Assembly: GCF_900103935.1 (NCBI RefSeq)
Contig: NZ_FNIC01000001.1
Location: forward strand, 317,038 to 381,037
DNA length: 64,000 nucleotides
Direction: 5' to 3'
Source of the DNA: Nocardioides szechwanensis
GTDB taxonomy: Bacteria > Actinomycetota > Actinomycetes > Propionibacteriales > Nocardioidaceae
Under the pieces are notes generated by a model, which was not told the origin of the DNA, did no database searches, and worked only from the letters and a program-made list of their open reading frames with translations. Positions 1-7,825 of this stretch are shown here, one piece after another. Both the position numbers and the translations under genes were made by a program. Position 1 is the first letter of the stretch. The number at the start of each line of letters is the position of its first letter.

Positions 1-840
1 CACGAGGTCGCGGCAGTAGCTGTCGACCGGCGGCCGGGTGAGCAGGTAGATGTCCTCGAGCCGCTCCTGCTCCTCGCGGTCGCGGGGGAGCAGCGTCTCG
101 TCGATGCCGAGCAGGTGGCCGAGGTAGCGCCACCGGGCGTAGGCGGCGGCCTCCTCCTCCGGGAGGTACGGCGCCCCGATCGCCCGCATGCCGCGGATCG
201 GGATCAGGCAGAACTCGATGAGCGTGTAGCCGAGGAAGGCCTGGCAGATCGGCACGCCCCACGCGCCGAGGTCCCACTCGGGGTCCTCGCGCAGGGCGGC
301 GCGCACCAGCGCATGGATGATCCGCACCCGCACGGTGAGCTCGAAGCCGCTGGAGAAGCGCTCGAGCCCGCCGGTCTTGCTGACCTCGACCAGCCAGGAG
401 CCGACCTCGATCGTGCGCGCGCCGGCGTTCTCGATGTAGCGCCCGGTCATCTCCAGCGGCCGCGATGCCGCGGAGTTGGCGTAGCCGCTGACCAGCGACG
501 CGGCGCCGAGCACGATCCCGGACTGCCGGGTGTAGCGGCCGATGTGGGCGCTGTCCCGGTCGATGACCTCCAGGTCGAGCCACTCGGGTACGTCGTCCAG
601 CTGCGCGAACAGCGCCCGCAGCGAGGCCGGGGCATCGGGCACCGAGTCGACGCCGGCCTGGCACGCCTTCTTCAGCATCCGCATCGCCTTGCCGTGGCCG
701 AGCGCGGGGAAGTCGGCGACGAACGCGTCGGCCAGCGGGTCGCCGGCCCACATCGCCTCGAAGTACGTCGTGGCGAAGTCGCCGAAGCGGCGCTCGGCCT
801 CAGCTTTGTGGCGCACGGTGGTAGGGACCTCGGCTAGCAT
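1..840 (-). CDS. Oxygenase MpaB/latex-clearing-protein family (DUF2236), 3' end cut by window
   Basis: The reverse strand reads open from an ATG at 840-838 to the window edge (280 codons, C-terminus missing). Mid-protein stretches such as IEVGSWLVEVSKTGG and FELTVRVRIIHALVRAALR are typical of the DUF2236 family, which holds MpaB oxygenases and rubber oxygenase Lcp. In Lcp a conserved His is the proximal b-type heme ligand; the matching residue here is inferred to be His176 in RIIHALVR. The substrate cannot be told. No Shine-Dalgarno sequence precedes the ATG, but TATGCT, a plausible -10 box, lies 6 nt upstream, so a leaderless mRNA is possible. It diverges from a TetR regulator, which suggests local control. 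Confidence 0.8.
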   Translation of the reverse strand, partial: MLAEVPTTVRHKAEAERRFGDFATTYFEAMWAGDPLADAFVADFPALGHGKAMRMLKKACQAGVDSVPDAPASLRALFAQLDDVPEWLDLEVIDRDSAHIGRYTRQSGIVLGAASLVSGYANSAASRPLEMTGRYIENAGARTIEVGSWLVEVSKTGGLERFSSGFELTVRVRIIHALVRAALREDPEWDLGAWGVPICQAFLGYTLIEFCLIPIRGMRAIGAPYLPEEEAAAYARWRYLGHLLGIDETLLPRDREEQERLEDIYLLTRPPVDSYCRDLV

Positions 841-886
841 GCGTCGAGCATAAAAGTGACGGTGCCTCATGTTCCATTCACTTCTT

Positions 887-900
887 GGCGACCGGTCGCC
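887..900. promoter_or_regulatory. 14-bp perfect palindrome, candidate TetR operator
   Basis: GGCGACCGGTCGCC is a perfect palindrome in the spacer between the divergent oxygenase (start 840) and TetR gene (likely start 922). TetR proteins usually bind short palindromes in such divergent spacers. The role is inferred from position and symmetry only. Confidence 0.4.
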
Positions 901-921
901 GCGATCTCCAGGAGCGTGGAA

Positions 922-1530
922 GTGGCTCAGAAACAGCGGATCCGCCCCAGTCAGGGCCGCGCGGTCCAGATGCGCCGGGACCTCCTCGACTCAACCCTTC
1001 ACCTTTTGTCGGTCTCCGGAGCCGAGTCGCTCACGACGACCGCCATCGTGGAGCGCGCTCACGTCAGCAGCGGGACCTTCTACCGCTACTTCAACGACAA
1101 GGCCGAGATCCTCGGGGTCCTGCGTGACGAGGCGGTCGAGGCGATCACCTCCGACCTGATGGCCGGCGTCGTGCGCGCGATCGACCTGGGCCCGGACGAG
1201 GCGGTGCGCGAGGTCGTGCTCACGCTGGTGGACGCGTTCGAGCGGCACCGCGCGGTGATCCTGGCGATGGTCAACGCGATGCCGGCGGGCAGCAACGCCA
1301 ACGTGCTGCCCGAGATCGAGGCGCGGCTCTTCCAGCTGGCGGCGGTGCTGCCGCGCCGCCACCGTCCCGAGCTCACCGCAGCGCAGCTCGACGCGGTCGT
1401 CTTCATGACTATGGGCGTGCTCGTGTCGACGTGCCTGCGGATCGCCCTCCAAAGACCTCCCGACACCTCACGCGACGACCTCGTCGACCTCGCTGTCGCG
1501 ATGATCGCCGCCGGGCTCCAGGCGGCCTGA
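922..1530 (+). CDS. TetR/AcrR family transcriptional regulator
   Basis: A 202-residue protein with an N-terminal TetR helix-turn-helix: IVERAHVSSGTFYRYFNDKA is the classic turn and recognition helix, followed by an all-helical ligand-binding half. An upstream in-frame GTG at 856 would give 22 more residues, but GTG at 922 has AGGAG at 910-914 with a 7-nt spacer, and the protein then begins a few residues before the DNA-binding domain as usual for the family. The gene diverges from the MpaB-type oxygenase and a palindrome lies at 887-900, so it probably controls the oxygenase and itself. The inducer is unknown. Confidence 0.85.
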   Translation: MAQKQRIRPSQGRAVQMRRDLLDSTLHLLSVSGAESLTTTAIVERAHVSSGTFYRYFNDKAEILGVLRDEAVEAITSDLMAGVVRAIDLGPDEAVREVVLTLVDAFERHRAVILAMVNAMPAGSNANVLPEIEARLFQLAAVLPRRHRPELTAAQLDAVVFMTMGVLVSTCLRIALQRPPDTSRDDLVDLAVAMIAAGLQAA

Positions 1531-1550
1531 GCCCGGCTTATGCTCGGCAG

Positions 1551-2399
1551 ATGCTGACCAGCGGCTACCTCCGGCACCTGGGCATCGACCACGCCCTGGC
1601 GCCGACCCTGGGCTCGCTGCGGCTGCTGCAGCGCCGGCACCTGGAGCGAGTGCCCTACGAGAACCTCGGCATCATGCTCGGCCAGATCCCGTCGGTCGAC
1701 CCCGAGTCCAGCCTGGTGCGCGTCGGTGACCTGGGCCGGGCGGGCTACTGCTTCCACCAGAACGCCGTGCTCGAGCTGGTCCTGCGCGACCTCGGCTTCC
1801 AGGTCGAGCGCCGCCACGGTCACGTGTGGACCCGCGAGGAGCACCGGGACGACCCGTCGCTCAACCACCTGGTGCTGGTGGTCGGCGGGCTGCCGACCGC
1901 CGGCCACCCCGATGGCCAGTGGTGGCCCGACGTCGGCCTCGGCGAGGGGTTCTGGGAGCCGCTGCCGCTGGTCGCCGGCGCCTACGTCGACGGGCCGTTC
2001 ACGTTCGAGATCACCGAGGTCCGCCCCGACGGCTGGTCGTTCCGGGGCGACCCGACCGGCTCGTTCGCCGGGCTCGAGGTGACCAGCCGCCCGACCGACC
2101 CGATCTCGGTGCTCGACGCCCACGCCACGCTCTCGACCCCGCCCGACGGGATCTTCACGCGGCTGCTCGTGGTCCAGCGCCGCGACGAGGCGGGCCTCGA
2201 CACCGTGCGCGGGCTGGTCGCTTCGCGCATCGACGCCGTCGGCCGGCGCGAGCGCGACCTGACGTCGTACGACGAGTGGCGCGCGGCTCTGGTCGCCATC
2301 GGCTTGTCCCTCCACGGGTTCGTGGACGCCGACCTGCGCTCGCTCTTCGAGCGTTGCAGCACCGCCCACGAGAACTGGGACCTGGCGGGGCGTCCGTGA
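1551..2399 (+). CDS. nat: Arylamine N-acetyltransferase
   Basis: A 282-residue NAT-family enzyme, close to the usual 270-290. The family transfers acetyl groups from acetyl-CoA to arylamines and hydrazines through a Cys-His-Asp triad. The triad is visible as Cys67 in RAGYCFHQN, His106 in SLNHLVLVV and Asp127 in WWPDVGLG. The N-terminal motif RRHLERVPYENLG is also typical. The family motif normally reads RGGYC; here it is RAGYC, a small deviation that leaves the nucleophile intact. It lies 20 nt downstream of the TetR gene on the same strand, so it could be co-transcribed. In mycobacteria the homologue is linked to sterol catabolism, but nothing here supports that. Confidence 0.9.
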   Translation: MLTSGYLRHLGIDHALAPTLGSLRLLQRRHLERVPYENLGIMLGQIPSVDPESSLVRVGDLGRAGYCFHQNAVLELVLRDLGFQVERRHGHVWTREEHRDDPSLNHLVLVVGGLPTAGHPDGQWWPDVGLGEGFWEPLPLVAGAYVDGPFTFEITEVRPDGWSFRGDPTGSFAGLEVTSRPTDPISVLDAHATLSTPPDGIFTRLLVVQRRDEAGLDTVRGLVASRIDAVGRRERDLTSYDEWRAALVAIGLSLHGFVDADLRSLFERCSTAHENWDLAGRP

Positions 2400-2432
2400 C
2401 CTTCCGGCCGGAGGTGCTGCAAGGATCGCCGG

Positions 2433-3320
2433 ATGGCTGACGAGCTGCTCGCGATCGCCGACGAGCTCTATGCGCTGAGCCTGCCGGACTTCACCCCCGC
2501 CCGCGACGCGCGGGCCAAGGAGCTCAAGGGCTCCGACCTCACCGCTCCGGTCAAGGCGCTGAAGAAGCCCTCACTGGCGGCGTGGGTGATCAACCTGCTC
2601 GTGCGGCGCGAGGGGGAGCAGGTCGACCGGATCCTCGAGGTCGGGGCCTCGCTGCGCGAGGCGCAGGCGGCCATGTCGGGCGACGACCTCCGGGCGCTCA
2701 CCCGGCAGCGCCGCCAGGTCACGGCCGCGATCACCCAGCAGGCCCGCTCGCTCGCGTCCGAGGCCGGGGTGAAGGTCACCTCCGCCGTCGCCGACCAGGT
2801 CGAGGCCACGCTCACCGCGGCGATGCTCGACGAGCGCTGCGCGCAGGCGGTGCGCAGCGGGCTCCTCGTGACCGCCCTGTCGACCACGGGCGTCGGCGAG
2901 ACCGACCTCAGCGGCGCGGTCGCGCTGCCCGGGGCGCTGGGCTTCGCGGCCCGACCCGTCGAGGCCGCACCCGAGGTCCGCCCCGACCTGCGCGTCGTAC
3001 CCGACCCCGCCGCGGACCGGAAGGCGCGCACCGCTGCGGAAGCGGCCCTGGCCGAGGCCGAGGACGAGCTGTCCGACGCCCAGGCGGCGTACGACGAAGC
3101 GGCCGGCGACGTCGCCGAGCTCGAGGCCCGCTCGCTCCAGGTCCAGTCCGAGATCGAGGAGCTCAAGCGCCGGCTGGCCGAGCTGGAGGCGACCTACGAC
3201 GAGGTGGACGAGGAGCTCGGTGACGCCGAGGACGTCCGCGCCGACGCCCAGCAGGCCCTCGACGAAGCCTCGTCGGCCCGGGAGTCCGCCGCCGCTGCTC
3301 TCGCCCGTTTGTCGGGATAG
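2433..3320 (+). CDS. Hypothetical protein with C-terminal coiled coil
   Basis: A 295-residue protein of unknown function. The N-terminal half (about 1-130) is helical and contains KALKKPSLAAWVINLLVR, a segment I recognise from uncharacterised actinobacterial proteins. The C-terminal third (about 195-295) is rich in Ala, Glu and Asp with heptad spacing, which predicts a long coiled coil. There is no signal peptide or membrane segment, so it is probably cytoplasmic. ATG at 2433 follows the acetyltransferase stop by 33 nt. Its stop codon lies inside the left arm of a bidirectional terminator-like hairpin. Confidence 0.75.
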   Translation: MADELLAIADELYALSLPDFTPARDARAKELKGSDLTAPVKALKKPSLAAWVINLLVRREGEQVDRILEVGASLREAQAAMSGDDLRALTRQRRQVTAAITQQARSLASEAGVKVTSAVADQVEATLTAAMLDERCAQAVRSGLLVTALSTTGVGETDLSGAVALPGALGFAARPVEAAPEVRPDLRVVPDPAADRKARTAAEAALAEAEDELSDAQAAYDEAAGDVAELEARSLQVQSEIEELKRRLAELEATYDEVDEELGDAEDVRADAQQALDEASSARESAAAALARLSG

Positions 3321-3380
3321 TCCCTAACAGGAGAGCGAATAGGAGCCCTCTTAGTCGCTCCCCGGTTGGGGACTATCCCG
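3313..3380. terminator. Bidirectional terminator-like inverted repeat
   Basis: CGGGATAGTCCC (3313-3324) and GGGACTATCCCG (3369-3380) are perfect 12-bp inverted arms, with a nested GAGCGA/TCGCTC pair between them. The element lies between two convergent genes and could stop transcription from both sides. It lacks a clear U-tract. Confidence 0.6.
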
Positions 3381-3385
3381 GCGAC

Positions 3386-4858
3386 TCAGTCCTGGGCCCA
3401 ACCCTTGGAGCGCTCGACGGCGTCGATCCAGCGGGTGTGGGCGGCATCGGCGGAGGAGCGGTCGAGGGAGGGCTCGAAGCGACGGTCGAGCTGCCAGGTG
3501 TCGCGGAGGTCGTCGGTGGAGTCCCAGACGCCGGTGCCGAGTCCGGCGAGGAAGGCGGCCCCGAGGGCGGTGGTCTCGACCAGGCGCGGGCGTTCGACGG
3601 GTACGCCGATCTGGTCGGCCTGCACCTGGCACAGCAGGTCGTTGGCGGACGCCCCGCCGTCGACCCGCAGCGAGGCCCGCGCGGGCATCGTGTCGAGCAC
3701 GTCGCGCACCTCGAAGGCGATCGCCTCCAGGGTGGCCCGCACCAGGTGGGCCCGGGTGGTGCCGCGGGTGATGCCGATGATCAGCCCGCGCGCGTGCGGG
3801 TCCCAGTGGGGTGCGCCGAGCCCGGTCAGCGCGGGCACGAAGACCACGCCCTCGGTGTCGGCGACCGTGGCGGCGATGGCCGCGGTCTCGGCCGCCGAGC
3901 CCACGATCTGGAGGCCGTCGCGCAGCCACTGGACGGCGGCACCGGTCACGAAGATCGCGCCCTCGAGCGCATAGGTGAGCTCGCCGTCGGGCGAGCGCCA
4001 GGCGGCGGTGGACAGCAGGCCCGCGTCGGAGCGCTCCAGCGTGGTGCCGGTGTTGGTGAGGATGAACGAGCCGGTGCCGTAGGTGCACTTCGAGTCGCCC
4101 ACGTCGAAGCAGGTCTGGCCGAAGAGCGCCGCCTGCTGGTCGCCGGCGATGCCCGCGATCGGCAGCGCCAGGTCGAGGAACGACGTGGGGTCGCTGGTGG
4201 CGAGGTCGCCCCAGTTGGGCACCAGCTCGGGCAGCGCGTCGCGGGGTACGCCGAACAGCGAGCACAGCTCGTCGGACCAGTCACCGGTGTTGAGGTCGAA
4301 CAGCAGCGTGCGGCACGCGTTGGAGACGTCGGTGAGGTGCTCGAGGCCACGGGTCATCCGCGCGACGAGGTAGGAGTCGACGGTGCCGATCGCGTAGCGA
4401 CCGGACTCGACCAGCGCCCATGTGCGCGGCTCGTGCTCGGCCAGCCACGCCAGCTTGGTGCCGGAGAAGTAGGGGTCGAGCCGCAGTCCGGTCAGCTCGG
4501 TGACGCGCTCCTCGTGGCCCGCGTCGCGCAGCCGCGTGCAGATGTCCGCCGTACGTCGGTCCTGCCAGACGATCGCACGGCGCGGGGAGCCCAGGGTCTC
4601 GCGGTCCCAGAGCAGGATCGTCTCGCGCTGGTTGGTGATGCCGATGCCCTTGAGCTCGGACGCGTCGACCTGGGCCAGCGCGTCGCGGGTCGCCTCCAGC
4701 GTCGACTGCCAGATCTCCTCGGGCGCGTGCTCGACCCAGCCCGGTCGCGGGAAGTGCTGCGCGAACTCCTGGTAGCCCTTGGCCGCGATCCGTCCCTCGG
4801 ACGTGACGACGACCGCGGTGACCCCGGTGGTGCCGGCGTCGATCGCGAGGATGCTCAC
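3386..4858 (-). CDS. glpK: Glycerol kinase
   Basis: A 490-residue FGGY-family kinase, close to the usual 500. It phosphorylates glycerol to sn-glycerol 3-phosphate with ATP. The N-terminal phosphate-binding DAGTTG lies at residues 7-12, and the glycerol kinase signature GIAGDQQAALFGQ is present, together with the C-terminal actin-like motif VDGGASANDLL. The start is GTG (complement of CAC at 4856-4858). The DUF1028 gene ends 10 nt upstream on the same strand, so the two form an operon. No glpF or glpD is adjacent. Confidence 0.95.
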   Translation of the reverse strand: MSILAIDAGTTGVTAVVVTSEGRIAAKGYQEFAQHFPRPGWVEHAPEEIWQSTLEATRDALAQVDASELKGIGITNQRETILLWDRETLGSPRRAIVWQDRRTADICTRLRDAGHEERVTELTGLRLDPYFSGTKLAWLAEHEPRTWALVESGRYAIGTVDSYLVARMTRGLEHLTDVSNACRTLLFDLNTGDWSDELCSLFGVPRDALPELVPNWGDLATSDPTSFLDLALPIAGIAGDQQAALFGQTCFDVGDSKCTYGTGSFILTNTGTTLERSDAGLLSTAAWRSPDGELTYALEGAIFVTGAAVQWLRDGLQIVGSAAETAAIAATVADTEGVVFVPALTGLGAPHWDPHARGLIIGITRGTTRAHLVRATLEAIAFEVRDVLDTMPARASLRVDGGASANDLLCQVQADQIGVPVERPRLVETTALGAAFLAGLGTGVWDSTDDLRDTWQLDRRFEPSLDRSSADAAHTRWIDAVERSKGWAQD

Positions 4859-4868
4859 TGCCGGCTCC

Positions 4869-5687
4869 TCACCGGTCGCCGCGGACGATGTCGAGGACCC
4901 GCTGGTCGATCCACGCGAGGTCGGGGGCGACCCGCATCTCGTAGTTCTCGGTGCCGACCCACGTGTTGAAGTCGGGGAAGCCGGCGTCCCGTGCGAAGGC
5001 CTGAAGCTCGGCGTCGAGCTCGGGCGTCACCGGCACCCGCTCCTCCTCGGTCGAGGCGGTCAGGTAGAGCTCGTTGAGCTCCAGCAGCCGGGTGAGCTCG
5101 TCGATCGGCGCGGGGTGGTCGTCGACGCGCAGGTCGACGGCGATGTCGTCGCCACCGCCGTAGCCGGCGCCCTCGCTGACGACCAGCAGCGCGGCCGACT
5201 GCCGGCCGCGTTTGTCGCCACCCGCGACGTCACCGGCGGCGAGGGCGAGCAGCAGCCGGTCGGCCAGCGGGGAGCCGTCCGACGAGGCGTGCCAGGCCAG
5301 CTCCATCGCCTCGACGACCTCGGCCCCGGCCAGGCAGTTGCCCTGGATCGCGTAGCCCTCGCCGATCATGCCGCCGGCCCACTCGATGCACGCGTGGCCG
5401 GTGTGGGAGGCGGCGTTGCCGTCGACGTCGACGATGCCGACCTGCCGGTCGTCGCGCCCCTCGTCCTCCTCGAGCAGCCGTTGCAGCGCCACCGGCGCGG
5501 TCGCGCCCTCGTCGAGGTGGGCGAGCGCGATGCCCTTGTAGGCGACGTTGGCGTCGGCCTGGGTGGCGATGGCGCCGACCTCCGCCACGGCGGCGGGTAC
5601 GACGGCGCCCACGGCCAGGAACTTCGAGGCCACCGCGACCCCCCAGGACTCGCCGTCGGAGGAGCGGGCCACGATCGAGAACGTCAT
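4869..5687 (-). CDS. DUF1028 family protein
   Basis: A 272-residue protein with the DUF1028 signature: N-terminal MTFSIVARS, then VASKFLAVGAVVP, and the internal IVDVDGNAASHTG and GYAIQGNCLAG blocks. The fold is thought to be related to Ntn hydrolases, but no activity is established as far as I know. The reading frame stays open far upstream, but the family N-terminus and an ATG at 5687 place the true start there. It is the first gene of a two-gene operon with glpK, 10 nt away. A function near glycerol metabolism is possible but unsupported. Confidence 0.85.
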   Translation of the reverse strand: MTFSIVARSSDGESWGVAVASKFLAVGAVVPAAVAEVGAIATQADANVAYKGIALAHLDEGATAPVALQRLLEEDEGRDDRQVGIVDVDGNAASHTGHACIEWAGGMIGEGYAIQGNCLAGAEVVEAMELAWHASSDGSPLADRLLLALAAGDVAGGDKRGRQSAALLVVSEGAGYGGGDDIAVDLRVDDHPAPIDELTRLLELNELYLTASTEEERVPVTPELDAELQAFARDAGFPDFNTWVGTENYEMRVAPDLAWIDQRVLDIVRGDR

Positions 5688-5699
5688 GCGCGCGAGGTT

Positions 5700-5723
5700 A
5701 GCCTGGATCGCTGGACCCAGGCT
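5700..5723. repeat. Short inverted repeat in a divergent spacer
   Basis: AGCCTGG (5700-5706) and CCAGGCT (5717-5723) are perfect 7-bp arms, 13 nt upstream of the DUF1028 start in the spacer shared with the MFS gene. It could be an operator or a weak hairpin. No regulator is encoded next to it. Confidence 0.25.
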
Positions 5724-5783
5724 CAGCGAACTCGTCCGATATCCGCTTGCCCTCAAGTGCGGTTGAAGTACCAGGATGGGTGC

Positions 5784-7031
5784 GTGCTCGAACGCCTCGG
5801 CTTCCCTCCGCTCGGTGACCATCGCCGTTTCGTGACCGCGCTCGCCATCGACGCGATGGGCAGCGGTGTGTTCATGCCGGTCTCGATGCTCTACTTCCTG
5901 GTCACGACCGACCTGAGCCTGGTCCAGGTGGGCGGCGCGATCTCGCTGGCGAGCCTGGTGGCGCTGCCGGCGGGCCCGCTGATCGGCTCGGTGGTCGACC
6001 GGATCGGCGCCAAGCACGTCCTGCTGGCCGGCAACGTGCTCCAGGCGGTCGGCTTCGCCGCTTACCTGTTCGCCGAGTCGTTCGTGTCGCTGACCGTCTG
6101 GACGATCGTGGTCACCGTCGGCCGCACCGCGTTCTGGGGCTCCTTCGGCAACATCGTGGCGGCGATCTCACAGCCGGGGGAGCGGGAGAAGTGGTTCGGC
6201 TTCCTCGGCGCGCTGCGCAACGTCGGCTTCGCGGTCGGTGGCCTCGCCGCGGGTGCCGCGATCACCATCGGTACCCAGTCGGCGTACGCGACCGTGGTCG
6301 TCGTCAACGCCGTCTCGTACGCCGTGGCGTTCGTGCTGCTGGTGTCGGTCCCGGCCACCACCCGGGGTGCCGGGACGCGGAGCGAGCCGGGCTCGTGGGC
6401 GGTGGTGCTGGCCGACCGCCCCTACCGGGTGCTGTTCCTCGGCCAGCTCGCGTACTCGACCTCGATGATGGCGCTCAACTTCGCGATGCCGGTCTACGCG
6501 ACCGAGGTGCTGGGGCTCGCGGGCTGGGTGACCGGGGCGATCTTCACCATCAACACGGTGATGGTGGGCTTCGGTCAGGGGCTGGTGGTGCGCGGGCTCA
6601 CCGGACGGGTCCGCTGGCGGGTGCTGATGGCCGCCAACGCGACGTTCGCGGCGTCGTTCGTCGTACTGCTCGGCGCGAGCCGGCTGTCGGTGGGGCTGGC
6701 GACCGCAGTCATGCTCGTGGGGTCGGTGATCTACACGCTGGGTGAGCTGCTCGGCGGGCCCGTGCACGGCGCGCTGTCGGCCGAGGCGGCGCCGGAGCAC
6801 CTGCGCGGCCGCTACCTGTCGCTGATCCAGCTCGCCTGGAACGGGTCGGGCGCCCTCGCGCCGGTCGGGGTGGCGTGGCTGCTCTCGCGCGGGCCCGAGC
6901 CGGTGTGGCTGGCGTTCGTGGCGGTGTCGCTGCTGGGCATGCTGCTGGCCGCCCGGGTGGGTGTGGTCATGCCGCGGGCCGCGGAGCGGGTCACCAACCG
7001 GGCCGAGGAGGAGCCGGTCCCCACCTCCTGA
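5784..7031 (+). CDS. MFS transporter
   Basis: A 415-residue major facilitator protein with about 12 hydrophobic segments. The loop between helices 2 and 3 carries GSVVDRIGAKHVLLAG, a form of the MFS A motif, and a matching loop in the second half reads VVRGLTGRVRWRVL. The size and layout resemble drug-efflux type permeases, but the substrate cannot be inferred. GTG at 5784 is chosen because it starts just before the first conserved segment; a much longer open frame upstream overlaps the glpK operon on the other strand and is not coding. No adjacent regulator is present. Confidence 0.85.
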   Translation: MLERLGFPPLGDHRRFVTALAIDAMGSGVFMPVSMLYFLVTTDLSLVQVGGAISLASLVALPAGPLIGSVVDRIGAKHVLLAGNVLQAVGFAAYLFAESFVSLTVWTIVVTVGRTAFWGSFGNIVAAISQPGEREKWFGFLGALRNVGFAVGGLAAGAAITIGTQSAYATVVVVNAVSYAVAFVLLVSVPATTRGAGTRSEPGSWAVVLADRPYRVLFLGQLAYSTSMMALNFAMPVYATEVLGLAGWVTGAIFTINTVMVGFGQGLVVRGLTGRVRWRVLMAANATFAASFVVLLGASRLSVGLATAVMLVGSVIYTLGELLGGPVHGALSAEAAPEHLRGRYLSLIQLAWNGSGALAPVGVAWLLSRGPEPVWLAFVAVSLLGMLLAARVGVVMPRAAERVTNRAEEEPVPTS

Positions 7032-7075
7032 GCCCGGTGGGGTTGGCGCCGTGGCGGGTGGGGCAGTCTCCTGCC

Positions 7076-7744
7076 GTGCTCAACGACCTCTCGCGCCAGA
7101 CCCGGACCATGCTCTTCTTCCAGATGCTCGGGAGCGGGCTGATGTTCGGCGCGCTGTTCGCCATCCTCGACGAGCACCTGCGGCTCGCCCTGGCTCTGGC
7201 GGTGACCGGCCTGGTCGTCACCCTCGGCTGGGCCATCGGGGTCACCGTCTGGAACCGCCGGGTCGACCGGGCCTTCAAGACGATGCTGGTCCGCGCCGCC
7301 GAGGAGGTCGTCACGGGGAAGGTGGCCGGGATCCCCGCGGTCGGCCGGGTGCACCGGCGCCGGATCGCGCGCCGCGAGCCGGCGTTCCTCGCCGACACGT
7401 CGTCGGCGTTGCCGGGCCCCTCGGTGGTCCTGGTGGTCACGGCGCTCGCCGAGGGCGGTGCCCGGCGGGTCGGTGCGCTGGTCCCGGCCCTGGTCGGGCT
7501 CGAGGCCCGCAAGGCGCCCGTCGCGCTGTTGCTGCACCCCCACGAACGGGAGGCGGCCGTCCTGGACAACCGGGTGACGCTTGAGCAGGTGGCCGCGATC
7601 GGGGACGACCCACGCTGGGACACGGAGTGGCTCCCCACCGATCGCACGGTCGTCGGCGGCTACCTGCCGGTGGTCGGGTTCGCGGTGCTCGGGCTCGTGG
7701 TCGGCGTGGGGCTCGACCTCGCGCTAGTCCGCCTCGCCACCTGA
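7076..7744 (+). CDS. Hypothetical membrane protein
   Basis: A 222-residue protein with two hydrophobic helices near the N-terminus (about residues 12-60) and one at the C-terminus (VVGFAVLGLVVGVGLDLALV). Between them is a soluble region of roughly 140 residues containing RRRIARREPAFLADTSSALP. I do not recognise a family. GTG at 7076 gives a start directly before the first membrane segment; longer frames run back into the transporter gene. It follows the transporter by 44 nt and precedes the phosphofructokinase gene. Confidence 0.65.
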   Translation: MLNDLSRQTRTMLFFQMLGSGLMFGALFAILDEHLRLALALAVTGLVVTLGWAIGVTVWNRRVDRAFKTMLVRAAEEVVTGKVAGIPAVGRVHRRRIARREPAFLADTSSALPGPSVVLVVTALAEGGARRVGALVPALVGLEARKAPVALLLHPHEREAAVLDNRVTLEQVAAIGDDPRWDTEWLPTDRTVVGGYLPVVGFAVLGLVVGVGLDLALVRLAT

Positions 7745-7769
7745 GGCCCGAGGTGGCTAGTGTGGGGAG

Positions 7770-7784
7770 CGTTCGATATGAACG
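7770..7784. promoter_or_regulatory. Inverted repeat upstream of pfkA
   Basis: CGTTCGATATGAACG has 5-bp perfect arms (CGTTC/GAACG) around GATAT, 42 nt upstream of the pfkA start. It lies where a promoter operator would be expected. No matching regulator is known from this window. Confidence 0.3.
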
Positions 7785-7825
7785 ATCCAACAGGTTCCCA
7801 GACAGTTTCCTAACAGGGAGGTCCC

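Noticed and set aside
1086..2369. Long minus-strand frame of 427 codons opposite the TetR and acetyltransferase genes
   Set aside because: It is the antisense of two well-recognised genes, with Arg/Asp/His-rich low-similarity translation typical of a GC-rich shadow frame.
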